From Cervus elaphus (Eukaryota; Chordata; Mammalia; Artiodactyla; Cervidae): a DNA stretch of 64,000 nt. The DNA is taken from assembly GCF_910594005.1 (NCBI RefSeq), contig NC_057832.1, forward strand, positions 98,715,152 through 98,779,151, read 5' to 3'. Position numbers and translations under genes: made by a program. Of this stretch, positions 1 to 9,409 are shown one piece after another; within the stretch, counting starts at the first letter, position 1, and every line of letters starts with the position of its first letter. Under the pieces are notes generated by a model. It saw only the letters and a program-made list of their open reading frames with translations. It was not told where the DNA came from and did no database searches.

Positions 1-581
1 GTATCACCAGAGAATTCCCAAGACTGCTTACTTCTATTATAGTGTCAGAATATGAATTATACTAATATTGCCACCTATGGGCAGAAAATGCGTTACCTGT
101 TTTTAATCAAGACCCAGACGAAGCAGAACACAAAAAGCAGAGATGAACTTCTCTGCCATCTCCAAACCTTCATGTTAATACTTGCTGACCCATGATCATT
201 CTTTCAGGCTCATCCACACATACTTAGCATGGATCATTGGCCACAGGCTTGCAGGCATTTAACTTGATTACCTTTTGCCTCATGTATCTCATTAAAACTT
301 CACAGCTTAATCAAGGATCCGCATATTATGAATGTTAGAGTTCACATTTCCATGACTTTGGAAGTTTCAGACATCCTGAGCGAACACGGTGGGCTGAGTG
401 TATGTGCTCTCTCTGGCCTTCAGGTCTTTGCACCAGCTGCTCTCTTGGCCACTTATGGCAACCACTTTATACTCTTCCAGACACCTGCTTGGACTTCAAT
501 GCCCAGCTCAGGAGATGCCTCTTTCCAGGGAGCCCGCTTTGTAATCCCGCAATATCTTGCCCTTCTTGCCGAGCTCTTTCT

Positions 582-584
<3 letters not shown>

Positions 585-633
<49 letters not shown>
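585..633. repeat. (TA)24 microsatellite
   Basis: 49 nt of uninterrupted alternating A/T. It abuts the 3' end of a minus-strand L1 fragment, so it probably grew from that element's A-rich tail. Confidence 0.95.
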
Positions 634-635
<2 letters not shown>

Positions 636-637
<2 letters not shown>

Positions 638-703
638 AAATTTATTTTTAATTGAAGGATAATTGCTTTACAATATTGTGTTGGTTTCAGCCATACTTGC
701 AGA
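636..703 (-). repeat. L1 3'-end fragment
   Basis: The T-rich start followed by the 'gataattgctttacaat' block matches the antisense 3' end of ruminant L1, also seen at 28560, 36772 and 59168. Confidence 0.65.
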
Positions 704-999
704 GCTCTTTCCTCCTGTATTGTTATGGCCTGTTTACTCTCTCCCCTATTAAACTGGAAACACTTTGAGAGTAAAAAACATCCGTTGTTCACTGTGGCAT
801 CCTTGGTGCCCAGCACTGCATCTGACATTATCAGACCTTCTGTAAGTGTCTGTCAGAGTCAGGCTCCCAATGGGAGAGAAAGGAAGTAATAAAGCCAGTG
901 GTAAATGCCATCACAGAGGTATCAGCACGCTGCTGTGAGAGAGTAATGAAGAGGACAGTCACATAATCTTTAATAATAGTGTAGTAATAGAGAACCTCT

Positions 1000-1170
1000 C
1001 ACAACTCCTTTAAAGCTCTTTGACGCACATTATCTAATTTGATCCTCATAAAAGCCCGGAGATAGGTACATTGCAAGGGATACAGGGGGAGTTTTTAGCG
1101 GTTATGGGATATGCCTGAAGTCCTGCAGCTATTAAATGGCTGGATTGAAACCAGACCTTAAAAGCCTGCC
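1000..1170. repeat. Degenerate MIR
   Basis: Contains the MIR-like series 'cacattatctaatttgatcctcat...gagataggta' and a weakened tail. Divergent and old. Confidence 0.5.
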
Positions 1171-1438
1171 GTCCATCCTCTCATGCCCTGGCTCACTGCT
1201 GTGTGGTCTACAGCACACCTCGCTGTGGTTTTCTTGATTCGCCACACCTCTCCCCAAGGGAATGCATTTCATTACTGTTATTTCTAGATAATGAATTGTC
1301 TTTGAGGAGATGATAGCTACGGCAGACAGCAAACCTCGTTGTTATCCGCATCCAAAGACGTGAATGCAGGTGGTAACAGAGCACATGGGTGTTCTCGGAG
1401 ATCCAGCGATGTACCACGTGTGGTTCTTCTGTTTTCAG

Positions 1439-1610
1439 GCCCCAGAAGCCCATCCCGGGAAGGAAAATGCGCTGTGGACCCCTGTACCAATTCCTGTGGC
1501 TTTGGCCCTATCTGTCCTACATGGAGGCTGTGCCCATCCGCAAGGTCCAGGATGACACCAAAACCCTCATCAAGACGATTGTCACCAGGATCAATGACAT
1601 CTCACACACG
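1439..1610 (+). CDS. LEP: LEP exon 2 (28-nt 5' UTR plus first 48 codons)
   Basis: The acceptor AG is at 1437-1438 after a T-rich tract. The exon carries 28 nt of leader, the ATG at 1467-1469, the signal peptide and the start of helix A (residues 22-48). It ends ...CAC ACG at 1610 with donor GTAGGG at 1611-1616, phase 0. The donor departs from GTRAGT at +5/+6 but keeps GT and the purine-rich start. Confidence 0.95.
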
Positions 1611-3743
1611 GTAGGGAGGGACTGGGAGACGAGGTAGAACCGTGGCCGTCCCGTGGGGGACCCCAGAGGTTGGCGGAGGAGGCTGTGCAGCCTTGCACAG
1701 GGGCCCCAGCAGCCTGGACGCCCCCCTAGCATAAAGACAGCTCCTCTCCTCTTCCACTTCCCTTGCCTCTCACCTTCTCACTCTCCTCCCTCCCAGACTG
1801 GAATCCTAGTGCCCAGGCCTAGAGGGAGTCACAAAGGTCCCGGTGTCCCCTTGGCAGGTGGCCAGAACCCCAGCAGCTCTCCCTCTGGGCCTCCATCTCA
1901 TTTCTAGAATGTTTTAGTCGTTAAGCATTCTTCCTGGCTGGTAGCTGAGCTCTGACCCTGCGAAGCTTCTCCTCATTACTGCCAGCCCTGCCCATCAAGC
2001 CCTCTTCAGATACAACCCTCTGTGTTTTTGCAAACAGTTATCAATGTCTCTTGGGGCATTTTTTTCTGAGGTCCACAAGCTCAGACCTGCAACCACAGAT
2101 GAGGTCTGTATTTAGAATGAGGGAGATGAAGTGTGAGTTCTCACCCTTCTATTCTCTGTAAAGTCTTAAGCTAGTCAGGTTCCTCAAGGTCTTTAAATCC
2201 CAGTTTCCTCATCTAGAAAATGAAAGTGGGAAAGTGTTAGTTGCTCAGTCATGTCCAACTCTTTGAGACTCCATGAACTGTAGTCTACCAGGCTCCTCTG
2301 TCCATGAAATTCTTCAGGCAAGAATACTGGAGTGGCTTGTCATTTCCTTCTCCCAACGAGATCTTCCCAACCCAGGGATTGAACCTGAGTTTCCTGCATT
2401 GCAGGCGGATTCTTTACCATCTGAGCCACCAGGGAAACCCATAAGACCTTGTGAAGACTATTAAGATAGTCATCTAGACAACAGCACTATCTTAATAGTC
2501 TTCATAAGGTCTTCATGAGACTAAATTAGATAAAGCAAGTGACCCTCCCTGCATACCCTTGCAGAACCAGAACTGTGCGTGCCCTCTTCCAAGGTTTTCA
2601 GTCATGACTTTTGATAGCTTCCCACCTTAAAAGTCAACTTGTTAACCTGCATGGAGCAATCTGGAGACTTCCACATCTGACCACTCTATATTTCTAACAG
2701 TGGCCTTGGGCAGCCAGGGAGCAGTTAGGTGTCCAGAAGGGGACAGATCAGAAATAGACAACGTCTGCATTTCCTAGGGAAAAGCCCTTAAGTTCCTTGC
2801 TTTCAAAACAGTCATTCAGCAAGCTGGACACATTAGACCCAGGGAGCCCCAACCTGTGTGGTGCCGGGATTGATTGCTGTGGGTGGCGGGGGAGGGGAGA
2901 GCCCCTCCTGGTAACCAGGGTTACTTGAGGGGGGGGGGGGGGCATCGCTGGGGTAATGGCCTGAATCCCTTAGGGAGTGAGACTTCCTGGAGAACCTGAC
3001 TGAGAGGGAGGAGTCTGCTTGGGGTGGAAGAGTTGGGGACAGGGCATGTATGGAAGACCTCAATGCCTGGGGAAGAAACTCAAGTAAGAAACAGGGAGTC
3101 ATGGCTGGTTCTATAGCAGAGTCATCTGGAAAAGGGAACAACCTTCAAAGGCTGGTCTGGAAGCAAAGGGCAGGGTGGTTTGGGAAGGGCAGAAAGACAG
3201 GAGCCCAGGAGACCAGCTTGGAAGCATGGCGACCACATGGGCACAAGAAATAAGGGCCCAGGGAGGATGGTGTGGAAGGGGGGAAGGAGGCACCTCCACA
3301 CTCGAGGGAAGGGCGGAGTGGGGGGTTCTGATGAGCTGCCCTCTCGCCCACTGAGCTCTTACTCTCCCCTTCCTCCTGCATAGCAGTCCGTCTCCTCCAA
3401 ACAGAGGGTCACTGGTTTGGACTTCATCCCTGGGCTCCACCCTCTCCTGAGTTTGTCCAAGATGGACCAGACATTGGCGATCTACCAACAGATCCTCGCC
3501 AGTCTGCCTTCCAGAAATGTGATCCAAATATCTAATGACCTGGAGAACCTCCGGGACCTTCTCCACCTGCTGGCCGCCTCCAAAAGCTGCCCCTTGCCGC
3601 AGGTCAGGGCCCTGGAGAGCTTGGAGAGCCTGGGCGTCGTCCTGGAAGCCTCCCTTTACTCCACCGAGGTGGTGGCCCTGAGCCGGCTGCAGGGGTCTCT
3701 ACAGGACATGTTGAGGCAGCTGGACCTCAGCCCTGGGTGCTGA
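1467..3743 (+). CDS. LEP: Leptin precursor, two coding exons joined (1467-1610, 3384-3743)
   Basis: Leptin is the four-helix cytokine secreted by adipocytes that signals energy stores through the leptin receptor (JAK2/STAT3). Joining 1467-1610 (48 codons) to 3384-3743 (119 codons plus TGA) gives 167 residues, the usual mammalian length, with no frameshift. Residues 1-21 form a hydrophobic signal peptide ending at Ala21; the mature chain starts Val-Pro-Ile-Arg. Cys117 and Cys167 (the last residue) are the conserved disulfide pair. The ATG at 1467 follows a short untranslated leader in exon 2, as in other mammals. Codon 25 (1539-1541) is CGC, Arg, and codon 80 (3477-3479) is GCG, Ala, so neither of the known cattle variants R25C and A80V is present. 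Ala87 and Ile95 are what I recall for sheep and goat, where cattle have Thr and Val. Exon 1 and the promoter lie left of the window. Identification is certain; the exact species is not. Confidence 0.98.
2218..2442 (-). mobile_element. Bov-tA SINE in LEP intron 2
   Basis: Reads as the complement of a tRNA-Glu-derived SINE: 'gctcagtcatgtccaactc' at the left and 'gagccaccagggaaaccc' at the right. The 9-bp direct repeat TCATCTAGA at 2209-2217 and 2470-2478 is a plausible target-site duplication; if so, the inserted segment runs to 2469 and includes the left arm of the hairpin. Confidence 0.85.
2443..2513. repeat. 28-bp inverted repeat (hairpin) in LEP intron 2
   Basis: Arms at 2443-2470 and 2486-2513 pair at 27 of 28 positions with a 15-nt loop. 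The one mismatch (G2451 against T2505) is a G-U wobble in the LEP-sense RNA, so the sense transcript folds without any unpaired base. Length (71 nt) and shape resemble a pre-miRNA, but no mature sequence is recognised. The arms begin exactly where the Bov-tA ends. Confidence 0.9.
3381..3386 (+). promoter_or_regulatory. LEP: NAGNAG tandem splice acceptor of LEP exon 3
   Basis: The sequence TAGCAG follows a pyrimidine-rich tract. Splicing after the first AG keeps codon 49 (CAG, Gln); splicing after the second removes exactly that codon and keeps the frame. Confidence 0.8.
3384..3743 (+). CDS. LEP: LEP exon 3 coding part (residues 49-167)
   Basis: The exon starts at CAG (Gln49) after the acceptor TAG at 3381-3383. 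It encodes the rest of helix A through helix D and stops at TGA 3741-3743. A second AG three bases downstream makes this a NAGNAG acceptor, so a form lacking Gln49 (166 residues) is possible, as known for human leptin. Confidence 0.97.
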   Translation, partial: QSVSSKQRVTGLDFIPGLHPLLSLSKMDQTLAIYQQILASLPSRNVIQISNDLENLRDLLHLLAASKSCPLPQVRALESLESLGVVLEASLYSTEVVALSRLQGSLQDMLRQLDLSPGC

Positions 3744-4165
3744 AGCCTTGAAAGGCTCTCTTCCCAAAGTCCAGGGAAGAAACCTGAGCTTCTGGCTGTC
3801 TGCAGGAGAAGAGAGCCTGTGTGGGCATCCTTTATGCAGGCCAGCGGGCCATTTCTCTCTCGCTCCTCTCAGCTGCTCTTCCAGAGGCAGAAAACTGCAA
3901 GGCAGGAAACCAAAGATATAAATACAGGTTCCATGCCCACCGGGAAGAGGGGCCCATCCAGCAAACAATAGACTGGAGCTGGGATTTTCACAGCAGTCTT
4001 CCTCCCTGTTCCAGCTCCCTCTCACTGCATGCTTCAGCATGACCTGGGGTGATTTCAGAGCCTTTGGACCATCAAGCAAGATTCCCTCTGAGAATCCAGG
4101 GAGCATCATGAAGGCTACGGGCACATACAGCTGGATGTTCCCACACAACACATGATGGAAGCATC

Positions 4166-4178
4166 TATTTATTTATTA
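4166..4178 (+). promoter_or_regulatory. LEP: AU-rich element in LEP 3' UTR
   Basis: TATTTATTTATTA holds two overlapping ATTTA pentamers, the core of AU-rich mRNA decay/binding elements. It lies about 420 nt after the stop codon and next to sequence that looks conserved with human LEP. Confidence 0.55.
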
Positions 4179-5226
4179 TGCATTTTATTCTGGATGGATT
4201 TGAAACAAAACACCAGCTTTTCCAGGCTCTTTGGGGTCAGCTGGGGTAAGGGATGCTACTGGGGTGCCCATCGACAGGCCTTGCCAAGGCAAACCCATTT
4301 TGAGTGACTTGAGGGCTCGCGAGTTTGTTCTCTGGGGACTGGCTTTGCTTCTACTGTGACTGACTTTAAATTACAGTGTTTGCAATGGCATTGCTCTGAA
4401 CGGATCTCGAAGGACCAAGTTATTTTAAAAAAGAGAAGATGAGTTTTGTCAAGTGTAATATATAGCTGGGTATACGTGGAGGTGAGAAATGTGTTGATGG
4501 GAGGGGGGAAGATCTAGAATGTGTTTTCTGAAGAACATTTGTGTGATGGACTCTTTGGATGGGGTGAGGTCATCTTCTCATCTTTGTGGTTTTCATGAAG
4601 AGGAGATGACTCCTTCGGGGGGATGTGGGGGTTTCCAACCATCCATGGATGGAGTGGTGGGGGCACTGAAGCTGAAGACCGTCAGGGTAGTGGTGAGCTC
4701 TGGCCTTCTCTGACTGTTAGAGAGTGGTCTTGCTCATCAGGAAGTGAGGGCCCCACATCGGAGATGGTGATCCCCAGAGCAGGGGTCCTCGGTGTGAATG
4801 GTCTGGGTTGACCCCACATTGTGTTGATAACATGGTAGTGACCTTCTTTGGGATTTGCATGCTCACCCAAAGCAAGGCCATGTTTCCCATCCATTTGGGA
4901 AGGATTTTTATTCCAGTGGGAGAGGGAAGTCTTCAGGAAGTCTATGGGCTTCAGGGGATGGTCCCTAGACCTGGGTCAGCAATGGGTCAGTTGCGGCCCA
5001 AGACCCCAGGACCAGCCCCCAGGATCCTCCTTCTCACTAGTGGTCATCTGCAGTAGAACAAAGGAGGAGGCTTGGGTTTCCCACCATCCTGCCATTGTGA
5101 TGCAGCCATCACACAACAGGAGGTGGATCAGTCCAAGGAAATTGGAATCTAAGCAACCAATTTTAAGACTGAGCACCTACTTGTGCTCAGCCCCCCAACT
5201 GGTGCTATGGGCTGAGAAGCTCACCA

Positions 5227-5232
5227 AATAAA
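5227..5232 (+). terminator. LEP: Candidate proximal poly(A) signal of LEP
   Basis: AATAAA about 1.48 kb after the stop codon. No strong downstream G/T-rich element is obvious within 30 nt, so this is less likely than the distal site. Confidence 0.35.
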
Positions 5233-6087
5233 TATTAAAATGCAAGCCCTGCCCTCAGGGACCTTGCATTTCAGATTGTAGAATCCCACTCACCAGCGTG
5301 CAAAGGCTGCCGTTTCACCATGGCAACGGAGCAGCTGAGACAGTGCAGTCCTCAGCAGGTGGGAAATGCTGAGCTGTGGAGGGCAGTGCCCAGGGGCCCA
5401 CAGGCTAACTGTGCTTGCACTAGGTAGCATTTTTACTTTTCAGGGCACGTCAGCATCTATTACTGTGATGCCACATCCCTTTGAAGCGGGATAGCTAAGA
5501 ATTTAATAAGAAGAAAATACCTAAGACCATAACAGCAGGCAGAGGGCAGGACCAAGACTAGAATCCGGGCCCTCTGACCTCCAGAGTGTCCCTTGAGCCA
5601 GGTGGTAGTCTCTGGAGACGTGAACACAGTAGGGCAGGGAGAGAGGAGTGTTTGCTGGAAGAGAGTTTTGCAGGCGGTGAGGGAAGTGAATTGCCTGGGG
5701 GGAGGAGGCTGTTTTGTTTGAAGCTTCGGTCTGAGACACCGAGGGGAGGTGATAGGGTGAGCAGCTAGTTACAAAGAAAGGCAGAGAAAGGAAAGATGGG
5801 AGGGAAGGGTTATGCTGAAGCAGACTTCAGGGGCAAAGACGTTTGCTACTGAAACATATAAGGGTGAAAGTTCTAGAACGAGACTCATGTGATGGGCAGA
5901 GTCAGATCTGCTCGAGAAGACATGTCCCGATGATCACAGTCCATTCAGGCCGGGATGTTTTAAGCCTTTTGCTCACAAAACCTGGCATGGCACTAGGGCT
6001 CGTTCCCAGAGTGCGAAACTTCCAAAATGTAAACGATTGTGTTTTTCTGTAACTTAAAACAATTTTTTTTTTGTTCCAAAAAGTCCA

Positions 6088-6093
6088 AATAAA
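6088..6093 (+). terminator. LEP: Candidate main poly(A) signal of LEP
   Basis: AATAAA about 2.35 kb after the stop, preceded by a T-rich tract (6062-6073) and followed within 15-35 nt by a G/T-rich run. The resulting mRNA (exon 1 + 172 nt + about 2.7 kb) is close to the roughly 3 kb expected of ruminant leptin. Confidence 0.6.
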
Positions 6094-6112
6094 TGACCTT
6101 TGCCCCTTGGTC

Positions 6113-6680
6113 CTTGTTTTTGGTCATCCGCTGTGGAGGGGCTCCAGAAGGGCTGCCTGTGTGTGACAGGGCACCGCCTGGCTGGCTCCAGTCCATCCCT
6201 GGGATCAGCTCTGCCCGGGTTTGGCCATAGCCGGCCACCAGTTATTCAGGCTAAAGGATTCTCCCAAAGCCCAGAGCACTTGCTGCACCAGAGGCTATAC
6301 AGATCAGCCTTGAGAAAAACCAAGCTCTCCACTATTCCAGAAACAAAAACTGAGAAAAGAGCAACTGCAACAAAACCATACATAAAAACATGTGGCCCAG
6401 TAACAGGCCAGGTACACAGACTGGAAAAGACCAGACTTGTCTTGTCCAGGACATAGAGCACAGACACTCACCTCTGTGGTGCAGTTTGGACTTGAGAGTT
6501 TCAAAACTCAAGCCCCGAGGAGGACCCAGGGGCTGGCCCATCAAAGGCAGTCACTTCTACAGGTGAAAAATTCCTCCTCCAAAAATTGCTGATTTCTCTG
6601 GAGAGTTTAATGAGATAATGACCTAGCAGAGTGTCTGCCTTAAAACAGATTTAAGTGAATCTTCTCTTCACATCACAATT
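6113..6680. other. Unique DNA downstream of LEP
   Basis: No repeat or gene recognised. Mixed composition, no CpG enrichment. Confidence 0.6.
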
Positions 6681-6796
6681 AGCTGCTGCTGCTAAGTCGC
6701 TTCAGTCGTGTCCAACTCTGTGTGACCCCATAGATGGCAGCCAACCAGGCTCCTCTGTCCCTGGGATTCTCCAGGCAAGAATACTGGAGTGGGTTA
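6681..6796 (-). mobile_element. BOV-A2 SINE monomer fragment
   Basis: Starts 'gctgctgctgctaagtcgc' and ends '...aatactggagtgggtt', that is one monomer, complement orientation. Confidence 0.85.
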
Positions 6797-7640
6797 GCAG
6801 CAGGCTTTAAATGTCAGTGATCCAGGCCCAGGGAACACACTCGTGCAAACCCACCTCCACTAGCTTGGATCAGGGAGGAGAGTGGGGAGCAAAGCTCCTG
6901 ATGGCAGGGAGGCTACAGAAGTGGGGCAGTCAGATGTGGCTGGAGCAGCCTAAGTGGACCACTTGGCAGCTTGGGGAAGTGTCTGGCCTCTCCTGGCAGA
7001 CTAGACAAGAGTCCTTTAGCTAGGAATGACAGAAACCCTAAGGCAAACCAACTTAAACAAAAAAGAAAATTTTTGGCCCGTGTTGCTAAGTCCAGACCTC
7101 AGTCCATCTCTTACAACACTTTCCTCAGGGACCTGGAAGGTGCTATGCCATGACCCACCCCACCTCCCCTCCTGCCTGAGGGGCAGCCTGAGAAGTCTGC
7201 CCACCTCCAGCCAGCAGCTGGGGAAGCCAGCCCGCAGTAGCAGGGGTCTCCGGGCAGAGGCCTGGGGATGACACTCCTTCCTCTGTAAAGTGACTCCCAG
7301 GGTCAGAGAAGAAAGGCCTGTTCTTAGAGCTGTTCCAGAACATTCTCCCTCCTCAGGCATTCTCTCGTGCTCCCCTGAGGCAGCAGCTCATATCTGCCAA
7401 ACAGCTGGCAGAGTCTGGGAGCAGTGACTGGTGGCCGTGTTCAACCTCCAAAGGCAAGACTTTGGCTGAGTCTAGTGAGAAAAACCTGCGAGCAGCCCAG
7501 GAGGGCCTTCTGAAGACCCCAACCCAGAAACTTTCTGTGCACACAACCAAAAAAATCACACCCTATTTTTCCAAAAGGAATTTAGAGCAATTTATTCCTA
7601 AATTTAGGCTTTTAACAGTCTAGTGACATCTGACCACACA
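6797..7640. other. Unique DNA
   Basis: No family recognised. GC-moderate; the overlapping open frames at 7016-7360 show no protein-like pattern. Confidence 0.5.
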
Positions 7641-8075
7641 AATCCATCTGGGTTAAGTTCACCAGTGGGGTGCTTAACCCTTTGGCAATCTACTTAACCT
7701 CTCTTGCAAACACACTAGTCACTTCAGTTGTGTCCGACTCTGTGATTCTATGAACTGTAGCCCGCCAGGCTCCTCTGTCCATGGGGTTCTCCAGGCAAGA
7801 ATATTGAAGTGGGTTGCCATGCCCTCCTCCAGGGGATCTTCCTGACCCAGGGATTGAACCCACATCTTTTATGTCTCCTGCGCTGCCAGGTGGGTTCTTT
7901 ACCACTAGTGCTACCTGGGAAGCCCTAACCTCTCTTAGCCTCAGCCTCAGTTAATCATCTGTACAATGGGAGCATAATAACACTGTCTGCATAGATTTTT
8001 AGAAGATTGAGTGAAGCTATTACCCCAGTGACTGCTCCACAAAGAGCACTCAACAAATTATGTTGCTGTCATTAG
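7640..8075. repeat. MIR split by Bov-tA
   Basis: 'cttaacctctct' joins directly to 'tagcctcagcctcagttaatcatctgtacaatgggag' once the SINE and one target copy are removed. Confidence 0.65.
7706..7925 (-). mobile_element. Bov-tA SINE inserted in a MIR
   Basis: Complete element flanked by an 11-bp direct repeat TAACCTCTCTT at 7695-7705 and 7926-7936. The flanks form a MIR ('cagtcagttaatcatctgtacaatggg' region, about 7640-8075), so the SINE split an older element. Confidence 0.92.
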
Positions 8076-8745
8076 TATTAATGAGTCAGGGCAGAAAAAG
8101 GAATGAGGACTGCAGTAACGGACACAGTGGATGCCCTCAGCCCACTTCTGAGTTCAATGCAGCTGTGCCGTGCAGCTGAGCCTTGCATAGCCCTCCCTGC
8201 CTCACTCCACACTGAAGCCTTAGTCAGCCTTCTCAGCTCACACAGGTCAGCCTGAAAGTGAGAGTGAAGACCTCAGAGAAGCAAGCCTCAATCAGTGGGC
8301 GCGGGGGCCAGCCTCCTACGGTCCGCAGAAGCAGTTCTGAACCACCTTCTACCTGGATTGAGGCGCTGGCGCTCACACCAGTCACATCAATAAAGCACTC
8401 TCAATACCTTTTCCCCTTCCACATCTCAGTCCCTCCTGCCTCCCTCTTGCCTCCAAAATACATTAAATACACCTCCTGCACCAAGAGCTCCGGCGCTGCT
8501 TTTGGAAGAACTCAAAGTAAGACAACTGCGGAGCGAATGGAGTGGATTCAGATCCTGGGAGAACTGGGAAGCAAGGTTCTGGAGAGGCGCAGGAACCACG
8601 CATCTGCACTCAGAGAACCCTGGGCCACCCCGGGGAGCAAGGCTAAGTGAGAGGTCCTCAGGAAGAAGGGACTCCACCTCAGGAAAGCTTGACTTGAGAG
8701 CGTATGGACAGGAAGGGGAATCCACTAAGAGGGAAGGATTACAAG
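8076..8745. other. Unique DNA
   Basis: No repeat or gene supported. A 130-codon open frame at 8258-8650 has no recognisable domain. Confidence 0.5.
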
Positions 8746-8749
8746 ATTA

Positions 8750-8812
8750 AGAAAGAAGGAAGGCAGGGAGGGGAGGAGGGAGGAAGGAGAGGAATGAAGA
8801 GAGGAGAAATAT
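8750..8812. repeat. GA-rich low-complexity tract
   Basis: Purine-only GGAA/GGGA mixture on the + strand. Confidence 0.85.
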
Positions 8813-8830
8813 ATAAAGTTAAGCATCACC

Positions 8831-9409
8831 TGTCTTAGCGTGTCCAGGATGCTATAACTAAGTACCATAGTCTGAGTTTCTGGCTCAGTGGTAAAGAACC
8901 CACCTGTCAATGTAGGAGATGCAGGTTCAATCCATAGGTTGGAAAGATCCCTTGGAGAAGGAAATGGCAACCCACTCCAGTATTTTTGCCTGGGAAATCC
9001 CATGGACTAAGGAGACTTGGAGGCTTCGGTCCACAGGGTTACAAAAGAGTCAGACACAACTCAGTGACTAAACAACAACATAGTCTGGGTGGCTTATAAT
9101 TAACAGAAATTTATTTCTCACAGTTCTGGAGGCTAGAAGTCCAAGACCAAGGTGCCAGCAGATTTTGAGTCTGGTGAGGGCCCCCTTCCTGGTTCATAGA
9201 CCACATCTTTCACTGTGTCCTCACATGGGAGAAGGGGCTAGGGGTTCTCTGAATTCTCTTTAATAAGGACACTAATCCCGTTCTTGAGGACTCCACCCTC
9301 ATGACCTAATCATCAGGCAAAGGCCCCAGCTTTTAACACCATGACATGGCACTTGGATTTAACATATGAATGTGGGGGAGGGGGGACACAGACATTCAAC
9401 CCATGGCAT
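8831..9409 (-). repeat. MaLR-type LTR (MLT1/MST-like), split by a Bov-tA
   Basis: On the minus strand this reads as the familiar MaLR LTR: '...aaattcatatgttgaa...', 'gaggtcatgagggtggag', 'tctgttaattataagccacccag'. It is a solo LTR with no coding sequence. A Bov-tA lies inside it at 8875-9078. Confidence 0.8.
8875..9078 (+). mobile_element. Bov-tA SINE inside the MaLR LTR
   Basis: Sense orientation, ending in an (ACA)n tail and flanked by the 9-bp repeat CATAGTCTG at 8866-8874 and 9079-9087. Confidence 0.93.

Larger units (their letters stand above)
1..1438 (+). other. LEP: 3' part of LEP intron 1
   Basis: Non-coding. It holds a (TA)n microsatellite with an adjoining L1 3' fragment (585-703) and a degenerate MIR at about 1000-1170. 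No other feature is supported; the short open frames are chance. Confidence 0.8.
2160..2560. repeat. MIR interrupted by the Bov-tA and fold-back
   Basis: Left part 'cagtttcctcatctagaaaatg' and right part 'catgagactaaattagataa' match consecutive segments of MIR. The right hairpin arm falls inside the continuation of this MIR. Confidence 0.55.
1611..3383 (+). other. LEP: LEP intron 2
   Basis: 1773 nt between donor 1611 and acceptor 3383. It holds a MIR split by a Bov-tA insertion (2160-2560), a fold-back hairpin (2443-2513) and a G-run (2926-2942). The rest is unique. The antisense open frame at 3111-3566 is a shadow of exon 3. Confidence 0.9.
3744..6112 (+). other. LEP: LEP 3' untranslated region (end inferred)
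   Basis: The stretch after the stop contains no recognisable SINE or LINE insertion, unlike all surrounding DNA of similar length, which suggests constraint. The segment around 4160-4240, with a short AU-rich element and a TGCATTTTATTCTGGATGG block, resembles the human leptin 3' UTR as I remember it. Two AATAAA signals occur, at 5227-5232 and 6088-6093. The distal one is followed by a G/T-rich stretch (6104-6128) and is the likelier main site, giving about 2.4 kb of 3' UTR. Exact end unproven. Confidence 0.65.

Noticed and set aside
328..651. 107-codon frame ending in a Tyr-Ile repeat
   Set aside because: The repeat is just the (TA)n microsatellite translated.
3111..3566. 151-codon minus-strand open frame across LEP exon 3
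   Set aside because: Antisense shadow of a GC-rich coding exon; no splice context or domain.
8831..9409. Possible endogenous retrovirus genes near the LTRs (also 36015, 39190, 46105)
   Set aside because: All are solo LTRs without adjoining gag/pol/env-like frames.
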